From: Lepidurus packardi
Taxonomy: Eukaryota > Arthropoda > Branchiopoda > Notostraca > Triopsidae
DNA: 64,000 nt
Direction: 5' to 3'
Assembly (NCBI GenBank): GCA_023053545.1
Contig: JAKZAN010000005.1
Span: 7,998,001 to 8,062,000, forward strand
The notes under the pieces are model-generated. The model saw only the letters and a list, made by a program, of their open reading frames with translations, was not told the origin of the DNA and did not search any database. Both the position numbers and the translations under genes were made by a program. Positions 22,454 through 35,500 of the stretch are shown here, piece after piece. The first letter of the stretch is position 1, and each line of letters starts with the position of its first letter.

Positions 22454-22977
22454 ATGGTACGTAAAAATTTTATTATCTTTTATAAATAAATAAGCCGAAA
22501 GAAAAATATTCATTAGAAAACTGGGGTTTGGGTATTGTTATCTATGAATATGAAAATTACATTTCTGGAAACCCAACCTCCTCAGTTGCGCGCCACTTTT
22601 GAAATAATTTCACATTCCGTTAAAATCACAGTATAAAGGTTTACAATATACAGTGATTAAAATTATAATTTTCATTATCTGTTTAGTCCGCGTTATTCAA
22701 CTTCCAATCATTGCTGGCCGTCGCTTTGTTGCTAATATGCACTTGCGCGTACATCCGTGCCCTCATGCCAAGCCTACTTGACCGCAATAAGACAGGGTAT
22801 AAACCAACACAAACCTCTACAAACACCAATTAAGCCTGTCATTCCCTTTATTTCCCGTTCGCTCTGATTAGATTTCTAGGCGTATTTTGGAAATGCGCTC
22901 GGATTGGTGAACGAAAAAGTCCTTACGTGGCAGCCTGCTGTGTTGCAATGGCAATCAGCATTCTTTTCTGGTCGTGA
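22454..22977 (+). CDS. ksh: Kish (TMEM167A), small secretory-pathway membrane protein
   Basis: Conserved 72-residue protein involved in early secretory traffic. Exons 22454-22456, 22687-22796 and 22872-22977. The first coding exon is only the ATG. Then [20 protein letters not shown] contains the first membrane segment, followed by [33 protein letters not shown] and a second hydrophobic span ending ILFWS. The total of 219 nt encodes exactly the usual length. Near-identity to vertebrate KISH-A across conserved blocks makes the call safe. Confidence 0.96.
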
Positions 22978-25900
22978 AACTGTGCCCTACTGCGTTCCAA
23001 CTTTTAATACAAACCCCATTCAACGTACAATCTCACGTTTCCCCATGTTCGAAGCAACCTCGTATCGGAATAAAGGTCCTGCTATGTCCCTAATATCCTT
23101 TTATTTTTCCGCTTCCTTACAGTAAAGGTCCCTACTGGGCGAGCGAACGCACTTTATGGCCATTCACGTGCTTTCTGCTATTGATTTAAAATGCCAAAGC
23201 GGATGGGCATGTAATCGCAGCCACCTTCGCCTGTACCTCCTTACAGTTCCCGCAGAGGGAAATGTGTGCGTCCTTGCCTTTATCGAACCGACAACCGACC
23301 TAGCCCCCCACGTTTCACCTTCGCCCCGCAGCTCCAATAGTACCGAACAAGGTCTTTCCCTTCTTACGTAAATAATCATTTTTTAGAGCCCAACACCAAA
23401 CAGCCTGAAAAAAAAAACTCTTGAAGGATAACTTATGGGTTTGTATACTTGACCCAGTATTCGTTATTCCACTACGCGTGTCAAAGCATTTGTTATTATG
23501 TATTCCCTATTTTTGTCATTTCAAGATGAATTATTCATAGCAATACTTCTGTTAATCCCATTCTTGTTTTTTCCGTTCTTTGGGGCTTTCATGGCCCGTC
23601 ATTGCATAACGAGCTGAAACTCGTTTGCCGCACCCCTATGGACATCTGCATTGGCTATTGCCTTAGGAGCCCGGCTCGTGGATATCGTGGAACAAATCGA
23701 AACCCCATTTGTCTGATGGCCTTTTCATCATTACGGAGATCTCCACGTTCTTTACGTAAGTGATATCTTTTTTTTTTTTTTTTTTATCCCTTCTTAGCCA
23801 TATGCGTCGTTCTCGATTTTATCGTTCTGTATTTGCCATTGCTGTGCCTCTTTTTCCTTTGCTCCGGGGTTGGTAAGGGCACCCGGTAACTTTCTTTTTC
23901 CATGCTATATTTTTCGCGTCTGCCTCCCGAGCCTTGCAACCCAAATATGGGAGCGAATCATATGCGGAGCATAAATTTTGGTTCCATGGTAGCTGCACCC
24001 AACGCAAGGCCCGTTTCTTTTTTTATGCCTTTGTTAGTCTCCAAACAGACAAAAGCCAAGAGTCGTTATAGCCAAACCGTCTCTTGTTTAGTCCGTCGTA
24101 ATTCACGTCTCCTTCCCGGATGTTTTCTTCCGTCCTGGTCGTGTCGTATTTTTGCTGGCCCGAGAAGAACAAAACAGACTACAACAGCAGCAGCATGTCA
24201 AAAGGTGCTGCAATGCGTTATCGATCCTCAACTGTCGTTGCGAGAAAAAGGTTTGTCGTTAAGAACTAATTCCAGCACATAGAAACGACAACGCTTCCAT
24301 AAAAAATGGCGCCTTGCAAACTTCGCTTGCCCTAGTGAGTGCCACATATGGTACGACAGCCGTCCGGACATGGTTGGGAGAAATCATTTTTATTTCTCGG
24401 CAGTATGAGCCGTTTGTCCAGGACCCAAACGGCTGTCTCTTTTTTTTTTTTCTCGTATCAATTTCTGTTGTCCTGGGGTAGGTTTGCTTGTTTCCTGACT
24501 ACTTCAAAGTTGCCTTTGATGTACGTGCAGCTTTCTTTGGTCCAGCTTCTTAAAGGAAGCTGACAAGCAAGATGGGTGTGTATGTTCTGTTGGCAGCACT
24601 TCTCATGTTGTGCAGGACGTCGTGGTTGTGGTAACGTTACGGTACATAGACGGGTTGGCCGTATTAGTGACTGCGGACGAGCGAGATGGGCTTAAGGACT
24701 TGATTAATCCCGTGCGCGATAGTGTATTATTTTCTTCATGTTTTCGGGTCTGTTTGTTGTGGGGATCCTGAGCAACGCAGACTTTTTTCTTTACGTCTTA
24801 TTTTATTTCCTTATTTTTAGGTCTTTTTTTCTACCACGTATCCATGCACGCGCCAATAAGGCTTAGCTACAGATTTTTGCCCCTTTTTGGCTCCCGAATG
24901 GTTAGAGCGGGCTCGGCCCGTGGATCAATAGAGTTGTAGCTTCCTAACATACTGGATTTTTTTTTCTGATTTTTGTTTTTAACTCGTTGTACTTGATTCT
25001 GCGGTTTAGAAACAAAATATTTTGGGTGCTGTAATATGCAGGAGTGAAAAGGGGTTGTCCGGAAAGACAAATTTTGAGCTGTCATGGCGTGGTCCCGGCC
25101 ATCATGCTACAGCTATAATTGCAAAGTTGGAGAGCGGAAAAACGGTGTGCCGCCAGGTCCGATTAGCGGACGACAAAGTTGCGGCTGGGTGTAACGTGTG
25201 GCAGTTGGCATATAAAGTGTCCATTGAGTCATTGTGATTCCCGAAGCTCAAAAAGGCAGGAAGTTTCATTGAAGATTTCAATAGTTTAAAGCAGGCTAAA
25301 AATGTGAGGAGATCAATCAGCAGCAAATGAGAAAACTTTCGTATTTAAAGGCCACAGGAAATTTTTTTTTTATAGTTATTGTAATTCGAAGTTGGTTGCA
25401 TCAAACGCATTCGTAACAAAAATTTTTGTTGAAAGTTGGGGAAAAGAATGCATTTCAATTATACTATTTCAGTAACTGGAAAGCCAAGGTATGTGAGGAA
25501 AATAGCGTGAACGCTCCGTGTTATGTGAGCTTCTCCTTGGAGTTTACAAGTTGTTGATAAAAATTATTTGATCCAGTTGCAAGTTAGCTAGAAACTCTGT
25601 TAGTTTGCACGGGAAAGTTGGGACATTATTATTCCGTTTTTTTGGCTCCAATGATGGTATAAGTATAAATGACGGTTGGAGATGCCCAAGTTAGTTGGGT
25701 GGGATCTTCATGACCATTGCAGGGGTTTCCATGTCCAAACGGGGTAAAACTAATCAATACTGTGTGCAGTACGTGTGGTGTGGCGTGGTGTGGTGTGGTG
25801 CGGTGCGGTACAGCTATAGAAGGGCTGGTGCTATAGCTAGTGTTCGGTCCGTGTTGCTACAGCGCCGGTGCTCTCTAAGCCAATACCTTTGGCTGGCTGG

Positions 25901-26522
25901 TACCGGGCACGACCAGTAACGCTCAGTTTGCTAGCTTTCTCTGCCTCAGTATGGTCAAGACATCCTATTTCATTGCATCTATTGCACATTTTCTCCCTAC
26001 TGCCGTCAGCACGTTCCCAGCAAAAAATGTGAAACCTACGGTCCCAAGCGTTGCGTAATTTTTACTCTCCCCAGCAATTAAAAAAGGCTGTTTTCTTCCT
26101 TTCCGCGAAATTAGCAAAACTGGCTTGGGCGAGAGGAGATTCTTTTTCTTATCCCCCCGTGCCAGAGCATTTCCCTAAGAATGAGCTGTGATAGGAAACG
26201 AAACGGTGTACGAATTGTGCAGTCCCGGTGCCGCAGTCGAGTGATGGCCGAGCAACGAATTCTTAACGGAGTCATGTCCATTCTCCTCATCTAATCTTGT
26301 TAAAAATTCTGCATTTCGGTAACTTTTTTTGAGGATTTGTAAATAAGGTTTCCGTTTTTTATATTTTGTAATGAGGTGTTAAAAGATTTTACGAATTGTT
26401 AAAATTCTCTTTTATCTGTCTCCCCCAAACCCAAATTTGTTCGTGAACTTAAAAAAAAGAAGAAAGTAATACCCAAGATTTTTTTTTTGTAAACGCATCG
26501 AAGGAAGCTTGTTGTTTTCAAA
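22978..26522. other. 3.5-kb gene-free stretch upstream of the Na/Ca-K exchanger
   Basis: Starts with the kish 3' end. Several long T-runs (for example near 23,768-23,786 and 24,439-24,451) and a GTGTGG-type simple repeat at 25,773-25,809 are visible. Open frames here are short and have no family features. It probably carries regulatory sequence and possibly 5' UTR exons of the exchanger. Confidence 0.5.
25773..25809. repeat. GTGTGG-type simple repeat
   Basis: Imperfect tandem GTGTG/GTGCG units in a G/T-rich strand; G-rich enough for unusual structure but short. Confidence 0.8.
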
Positions 26523-29500
26523 ATGCCACGGAAACGAGGTTGGCAAGGACTTTTGAGAAGAGAACCATATCTCTTACTCGTCACATTTTCGTCGGTGATC
26601 ATGTATGGCATTTGCATGTATTCCTTCTTGGCCGTCTCGGGTTTACTGGGACCGCCTCCACCCTTACCCGCAGACGGTTCTCTATATAGCGATCGACGAA
26701 CCGCAGTGGAGCCCGCGCCTGCTGTTTCCAATGGAAAACTGCAGTACGGCGGCATGAGCGCCAAAGCGGCAGCCTCGTCCACGTACTTCGACGATGGCAA
26801 GTCTCATGAGTTTGAGCGGAACGTGGCCTCACCCGTAGATTGGGACATGGCTGCCCAAGGCAGCGAGATTGTCCATTTTAAAACTAAAGGACTGCAGAAC
26901 GAACATCCCAATCAAGTCTCGCCGGGTATTAAAAAGCGCATCCCTCATCGGAAAAAGATCAATGAAGGACACGTAGTTCAGCAGGTCATGCCGGAAGCTG
27001 CTCGCGAGACAAACGAATTAGGTAGCGAAGAAATCCCCGGTCACCTGCCGCACCACCTCAGAGCCGCTGCGGAACTTGGCCTACACGATTGGCGACGACA
27101 GCCCAAACCGATCGAATGGCGGGATTCGCAACCCGCGGACTCACCTTTTCTGCTTGACAACCTACCACATTGGGAGAACCGTAAGTTATTGTCCGCTGCT
27201 TTCGAAGAGGGCGAACCGGCCCCATTACCAGGTCGCCATAATAAAGCGCATTCCAAGAAGCGTAATCATCGAAACGGCAACGTTAATGGTGGCCATCCCG
27301 TCACCGATTATGTCTGGGAATTCGCCGAGGCGCAAGAGGAGGATGAGTCGTTCCGAGCTGCGGGGTCTTCTCTATGGAAAGCCTCTGTAATGACCGGAGA
27401 CTACCCAGAACTGTCGCAAGATTACCGCCCGGCGGAAGAAGGTGGATTGCCCCTAGATACATCGGAAGAAATTCTACCACCTATGGTACTGGAATCGCGC
27501 GTTATGCCCACGGTCCCGGCCAACGATTCTTCGGAGGTGAAGAGCGAAGGGCCGGTTGTGGTAAAAGCTCCGCTGTTCCCACCCGATCTGTTCACTCCGG
27601 AGGAACGCGCAAGCGGCGCCATTATCCTCCACGTGTTGGGAGTTATGTACATGTTCGTAGCTCTGGCCATCGTCTGCGACGAGTTCTTCGTTCCTTCCTT
27701 AGATGTGATTATCGAGAAATTGGCGATTCCGGATGACGTGGCTGGAGCTACCTTCATGGCGGCCGGTGGCTCGGCCCCGGAATTGTTCACCAGCGTCATC
27801 GGCGTGTTCGTTTCGTTCGACGACGTGGGTATCGGCACCATCGTAGGCTCGGCGGTCTTCAACATTCTCTTCGTGATTGGGATGTGTGCCTTGTTTTCCA
27901 AGACGGTGCTGACGCTCACCTGGTGGCCCTTGTTTCGGGATTGCACGTTTTACAGCTTCTCACTCATTACGCTCGTCCTCTTTTTCATGGACAACTACAT
28001 TCAGTGGTGGGAAGCGCTGCTCCTACTGGGCATTTATGCCGCCTATGTTACCTTCATGAAATTTAACGAAACGTTCGAGAAAGCTATCAAGGGCGTACTC
28101 TACAAAAATACCATCCCGCGCATTAGCAGCACGGATCATTTGGTTACTCATGTAAGTCTGGGATTTTATTCCTTTTTCCCCTTCATCCGTCACCACCGAT
28201 AACCACAGTCGGGCGTTAACGGTCAATTTACACGAGGGAAGGAAACGCACAACCTTTAACTGATGAGTATCATCGTTCTGGGTGATTGTTTTTCGGGGGT
28301 TAATGGCAAATGACGCACGACTTTGCTTCTATAGCTCACACTCACAGCTGCCAAAAGGAAGCCTTATATGCAGGGGGAATGAAACGTTTCGGGTTTCACT
28401 TCAGGTAAAATGATAAGGGTAGCAAGGTCAAAACGCCCGCTTAGCAAATTAAAGCGGCTTACGTCCACGCTGTACTGCAAATAGTGGACATTTTTTCTCA
28501 AAAGATGGTACTGATGTCATACCTCTATCATGAAAATGCATCATGAATGTATCATGAATGCATTTTTTAAAAAATTAAAAGAAATTTCATATATTTTGCA
28601 ATTATATCGTTATAGTTCTTTCAAGTTTGTGTTTAAAGTTGCTACATTCTCAAATATATTACACTTTCTCCGGATTCAGTGAAAACAGGTATCCCGCTGT
28701 CAATAGTGACACCGACGTGTCAGTTTTTAACAATGAATTTTTTTTTCTTCAGCTAGTAGAGTGAAAGAAAGTATAAGTTTTAACGATTCTCATAATTAAA
28801 AGTTGATGAGAATCGTTAACCTAACCAAAACTCCTCTACACTAACCAAGCTAACCTAACCTAACACTATTCCAATCCAACTACCAATTTTGAACTCGAAT
28901 GACAATCGTATGTCAGTATTTTTCCGGAGAACGTGTTGAAAATATAGGGGGTATGACATCAGTGCGATCTTTTGGAAAATATTAGTGGCTATCCGATTTA
29001 GCTTCGGGCACGCTTTTGCGAAAGCAGGAACTTGAACTGGTATTCAGTTTTTCTAGTAAAATACTCGTTAACCTAATTAACCGTTAACCTAGTTAAGCGT
29101 GTTAGTTCCGCTGTGTGGCGCTAGTGGTGCTGAATTTTGCAGCTATTACGGAAATTAACTTCAATTAAGAGTATCATTGATATCTAAAATCCCAATGATT
29201 ACACAAAAATAGAGGGCTTCTTAACTTCTTTTTGTATGAAATGTCTTTCTTACATATTGTTGACGGTTTTGCTCTTATTTTGTCGCATGTAATCCCTTGG
29301 TTTCGGTAAGAGAGCAAAAGAAAAAAATGCGATTTGACTTTTTCTAGACAATGCTTCCCAGACGGAGTAAATTGCGGCTCTGCATCGTACGCCGTGGTGC
29401 AGCCAATCAGTTTCTAGTACAAGACTCGAGTAGGGCGGCATCCTTAATTGTATGTTAGGTCAGGAACTCACAGGATTGCAATCTCCGCATGAGGACTGCA

Positions 29501-32500
29501 GCGGCCGGTCGGCCAACTCCCATAAACGCCCTCCCGCTAATGGACTTCCTCCGTTTGCAAGATCCTTCATCGTTTTTTCCTCTTCCTCTCCAGATTTTAT
29601 TTGTGTCTTCATTTGTGCCTTGACTTGTAGGGTAATCTAAGTAGCCGGGGTGAGGGTCCTTTTTTTCGCTAAAGACATATACATATAGGATCCTGTGCTA
29701 GGAGGCGTATGTGGTCTCCTTGTTTAAGTACCGAGATATCGTCTCTCTTTTCATTTCCTCTTCTTCTGAAGGGAATATCCGACAGAGAGTAAAGGAAGGT
29801 GAAGCGAGAAAAGCAGCCAGACATATTCTTATGAGTGATTGGTGGTAGGCGTTTTCTCGTTCCATGCTATTACACGCCCATCCATCAAAAGCGTTGGATT
29901 GGGAACATGCCATGTCTACGGGGTAATTTTATTTGAGCTACATTAAGTATGAAATTTGATTTGCAGCGAAATGGATGACTGGTTTAGGCGTAACTTATTT
30001 TTTCGATTTTTTGTTTTGTTTTACGCGTTAGTGTATTGCGTGCAACCATGCAAATGCGTCGTAAGTTCGTTTTTTTACGGCCTACCCGGGAAAAAAGATT
30101 GCGGGCGAGCATGCTAGGCCACCGGAGGATTTTCAGCCGTAAGTTCAAACAACATGCATAATGTATGACTTGACTTCCCAAGATTGACCTTAGAATTTAT
30201 GGCTTTTGATGGACTTAATATAAAGTGTCCCTAAGATAAGGAACACGTAAGACCTGTGTGTTGCTGTTCACTTTGTCCAACTAGGTCTTGTGCTGCTGAC
30301 GTAAAAACCAAAAAGCGATGGAGAGTTCGCGTGCTTGACCATATGACGGGTTTGGCAGAGTACAAACAAAGTATCAGGTTACGTTCGTTTTTACTATTCA
30401 GAGTGCCGCAAAGAAACCAATCACTACCGCAGGCATACCGTAAAGTTATACTTCATCGTTAAGTTTGAACAGCTTTTTTCTCCCACTAGGTTTCTAGGAT
30501 TTTTGACGAATTTTATGGGATCCTTTTTATTGATCTGTCGTATTATTAAGACTACTGTAAAGATGAGCTGATGTAAGCGGAAACTTATAAGGGGGAAAAA
30601 ATTGGTAGATACTCCAATACTGTTTAGATCCTTTGCTTACGGATACAAGACATTCAAGTTATGTCACTCACCCTACAGTTGCAGCATTAGACCATCGGCT
30701 AATTAGCGCTTGGGATTTACGTTAGACTTCAATATCTTGATCAAAATAATTAAGAGAAATTTATAAATTTTAATAGAAAATGATTTTGTACTTTAAAATA
30801 GGCATCGACCTAACAATGTGAATAGATGTATCCCAGTTAATAAGCGAAAAGCTGTCATTTGACAAATGTGTCGAAACCTAGCCTTCTTGTTTATAATTGC
30901 GTGGTAATTTTAGGCTATATTACTTGCCGTTCAAATGCAGAAAAACCTCTGAAATCTGATCAAATATCTGTTATTACCTCAGTTTACTTTTTTTAATGAT
31001 AATATTTGCTAAGTAGAAAGCTAAGTAGCCCTGTGAAAGAAACAGCACCAGAACCCAGACCTAACTTTCCTTTTTAGTGTGTGATATGTTGGGTAGATTA
31101 TACTTTGTCAATCTTCAAGAGATAAATCCCTTCTGTGGCACTCAAGTCATGAAATTTCTAAAAACTATAAAAAACAATTTCTATTTGTACTGAGCAAGAT
31201 GGGTGCATCATCTTCCGTTGGGACATCTTCCGTTGAGACACAAGGACGACTTCACAAATGGAGTACGGTACGCCCGACTTAAGGACTACAAACTCCGACT
31301 TAAGGACTACGAACCCCGACTACAAACCCCTAATTTTACCTAACAACCTAGTCCCTACCTAACCTAGTCCTTAAGTCGGGGTTTGTAGTCCTTAAGTCGG
31401 ATGTACTGTAGTCCTTTTGCCGAGTCGTTCTGGTGTCGCGTTGCCCTTCTGTTTAACATGTAGCTCCGTTGATTAATGCATATATATAGTAAGTTACCAC
31501 AGGCATTATATCAAGGGACATCGCCAGTTCATTGATTAAACCTAATTTACTTACTGTGCAACCGGTGTGACCAGAAGGGTCACTCAAAGCATGAGGGAAA
31601 ACGTCAACAGCGCGGTTTCAAGTCTCATCAGATCCAGTTAAAAGACGCTGCTGTTGCTTCTGTATGCGTTATATTATTGAAATCAATAATAGCCATGTCC
31701 ATTAATCTGAAAAAAAAGCTAAGGCTTCTACCTTGATGAAGACACAACCCAAGCGTGTTTAAGCGCTCCAACAGCTGCTTCAATATTTGGGAAAACGTTG
31801 AGCAAAGTACCGGGTTTTACTACCGCTGCTAGTAACACTGGCATATACTATACAACTGGCAAGGATTCTTGTTCCAAATTTTTACGATTTTTAGGAATAT
31901 AATGCGTCTCTTAAATGCTTTTATCGTTCTTCCTGATAGCAGAAGACCCAGCACACCTCGATCCGTGTCCATAGCCAAGTTGCTCAGGCTTTGGTGGAGT
32001 TATGTAGAGCACATTTAGCTGTTTTCCGTTCGTACTCGGAATAATGGCCTTCTTAATAATTTACCGGACCGGGGTTACGTTTATTACAGGCATTAGCCAG
32101 TGGAGTTCTTTTACCATTTACACTGTCTCCATTGAATAAGCGTCAGTGAAAGCCTTCAAAGTCCCTGAACTCAGCGACTTGGAGCCACAAGACCGATATT
32201 ATGTGAATAGGGGGAGGTCTTCCATTTTCCTGAATATCTCAATAGTCCCCGGAGTTGGGATAAGGGTGACGGCAGGTGCTTGGCACGGCATGCCAACTAT
32301 GTGCCAGAGCTGCTTACAGTAACTAGAGCTTTCCATCCATTCCCAGTAAGAAAATCCGGTCAAGGAAGCAAAGAAGGGCGTGTAAGCTTTGTAAAGCTCG
32401 TTGGGGTGCTACTTTGCCCTGAAAAACCACCCGCCCACACTTTGAAAGGCGGAGCTTTATCGATCTGGAACGCCCGCCTACTCCAGGCCTTTTCCTCCTT

Positions 32501-35500
32501 CCTTTTTTTCCCCTTTATTTTATTTTTCTCTTTTCTTCTTTGCTCAAGAAAGTCAAAGCTCAGTCTTTTCCTGGTCTATTGCCAGTTTTACTTTCGGGCT
32601 AAAGCATCCGCTTGAGTTTCTCATCCCCATCTGGCTTGAACGCTGCTGGTCCCAACGCGGGCATCAAGGATGCTGCAGAGAAGAACTGCATTGACGTCAC
32701 CCTGACAGCTTCCAAACTAGGCTCTGTCCAGCATTTGGGGTTATCTACTTGCAAAGGCGTAGCTTTTTGAGATATATGCAAATCAAATGAGATGGGAAGG
32801 AAATTGGGGAGCGAAAGGATTGTGAGCCTAATATTAAGAGTCGGAATTACAATGTTTAGGTTTACTTCCGGGCTAGTACGCAATAGCTTAGGAAGAAGGG
32901 AATTGGAGTGAACATATAGCATCGAGGAAGAGAAATCTTAAAAGTTCAGTCTGTTGCTACTGCTATTTCCGTTGTTCTGTATGCGATGTGGTGTCCATGG
33001 AAACGAACTAGCAACCGATGAGATGACGGTCAAAAGCCTAATGACCTCGTTCAGTTACAAGCCCTTGACAGCTCAATTGTGTATACCACCCCCGGAATGC
33101 CCTTGATTTTGATCGTGCTCTGCCTTTGAGGCTGAATTTCGCCTCCCTTTCCTTTGATTTTCTTTTTAAATCAAAGTTGTGCAGGTATTGTCTATGTCAT
33201 GTAGTCTCTAAGCTATTCATCGTAGTCTCCCAAAATAATTTTTCAGTTCCGTAGAAGTTAAACTAAGGTTCCCCGGCCCCCCTCCCTCCCCGAGAAGTTA
33301 TGGAACTTCTGGTAAGAAACTTATCGGGAAGGTCGGGAATGAACGTCATGCAAGCTCGGGATTATAGATCTTTAGCGTGTTCATTCCGGGGATTTCCTTG
33401 TTTTTTTTTTATATATATGTATATAATTAGAGCCTAGCAGTCGGGAAACAACAATTAATGTATCTTTTTCTTTTCCCATCCTGCTTTCTTTTTTTTAATT
33501 TGTCTTTTTGTGTGTTCATTTCTTTTCCTTTATTGTGTAGTCAACTCGCGGACCTCCCAGCCAGGGTTCCGTGTCGAGCAGCGGTCCTGGAGCAGGAAGC
33601 GCTGCAGCCGGCGTGGTAGGGGCGGGGCTTATGGCACCGTTGGGGGCGTTAGCCGGAACCACGGGCTCCCTCCGGCCTGGTAGTGCGGGCTGCAGAGGAT
33701 CCAAATTCCGGGCTGGCCTTCTTCAATTGATGATCCATTCCATCGATCCTATGCATGATGGTGAGAACACAAGTAAAGCACCCTTCTTTTTCCTTTCTGC
33801 GCTGCTTTTTATTTTTCACGCTAACGCTGCTGCGGGCGAGGCATGATGGTTGAAAACAAAATTTTTGCCTTTTTTATGGCTGTGCAAGATATGAAAAACG
33901 ACATTCTGAGACTAGTCATCATACTCTCCTCAATGCTGCTATTAAAATAATATGGGGATCTCTCTCGAGCCCATCCTTTCATGTTTCCTCTTCGCTTGGA
34001 GGGCACCCTTGGGAGCTCCAGGCACGTATTTAGGCAACGTACGCAAGTACCCGGAGAGATATGAAGGAATACCATGGACGATACTTTATCATGCCTCTCT
34101 TTCATAAGAAAGGAACAATTCTAATGCAAGAAAAAAGGAGAAGTTGTCGTGTACTTTAGTACTGTTAAAAGGACACATCCTGGGCCGACAAAAGTGACAT
34201 GAGTTCGTGCAAGTTTCCACCCCAAGTCACAACTTTCTTCGTCGTAGGAGTTAGTAGGCAAGACACTTTTTTGGAAGGATTCTCGAGCCCGCGTTACGAG
34301 ACGTTTCTCTCGTCCTCAACCATAACAGCTCAGCCATGTATAAAGTGAGTGCTAGAAGGGGCTCACTTAGTTTCTGCCTCCCTTGTCTGAGTTACATTAA
34401 GAAAGGCAACTTAGTTTGCCCTAGCAAACCTAGCTTGGCGGAAGAGAACCATTTCTTGGCCCCCCTAACTTTCAACTAAAGTAATTCCAACTTGCGTTCC
34501 CTTTTAGGGGTTATGTGTCATAAATCTGGCCATAATGTAGATAATAGTTTTGGTACTTTGTATGGAAAATTACGCTGGAGGAAAATGTATTCATATCTCG
34601 CGAATATTTGACCTAGAGTTTACATAATGTTTTGGTACCAATTAACTTATTATGAATGGGTCCGCCAAATTTTTTCCAAAATAGACGACATCTAGTAACT
34701 TCGGTAATCACTAGCGAGACTGACTCAGCATACAAATTATATTCTTAAGAAAAAATACACGTGCGGCTTTCTAAAGAAAAAGGCTTAAAGAGTTTGAAAA
34801 GTTTAGTCGTTTCTAAGTGGTCTGTCTGATGTTTGCTTCGGGTGCCTGGCATATTCAGATAATTTATTATTGATGTCACGACTAATTAATGCAATCGCTA
34901 GGAGTTTCAGCCGCGGAAGCCTACTCTTCATTGACATCGGCTAATAGTGAATAAAGTCTAAGGGTACAAGCCATAAGATAGCGAAAAATCTGAAATCGCA
35001 TACAAGAAACATTTACCTTTTCGTTTAGTTTCTTTTTTAGGTAAGCTTTTTAGTTAAAAATATTTTGACTTCGTAAGACAAATGTTTGATTATGTTAATC
35101 TAATTTATAATCGTTATATGATAAGAGTCGTCGATATCAATTCGTCTACAGAAGTGCATTTTGACATTCCCTAAGTGTCAAAATTTATCACGAAATGCCT
35201 CTATTCTTGGATGGATCAAGGCTAGGAACTAACAGCCTAACCTAACATTCCAACTTTCTTCAGCGAAAGTTGGTGAGAAGTCTTCCATTGAATCATTAAA
35301 GTGTCAAAGTTTCGGCATGAACACATCCATGCCGGAAGGTCGTTTTTCATCCTCTTACCGTCTAAATAGAACTCCGGTTTTGACAGCTCTAGCCGTTTTG
35401 TAGATGCCTTCTGAAAAAAAAGAAAGATAAAAACAACAAAAAAAAACAATAGACCCGAGGTTCGACAAGCGAAAGTATTTTCTAAAACATGTAACGTAGC

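Noticed and set aside
27422-27946. 174-codon frame antisense to exchanger exon 1
   Set aside because: Shadow of a long coding exon whose identity is clear on the plus strand.
31540-32130. Short coding-like pieces (for example [18 protein letters not shown]) in intron 1
   Set aside because: Broken by stops, frames do not join with splice sites, no family recognised; may be a decayed insertion.
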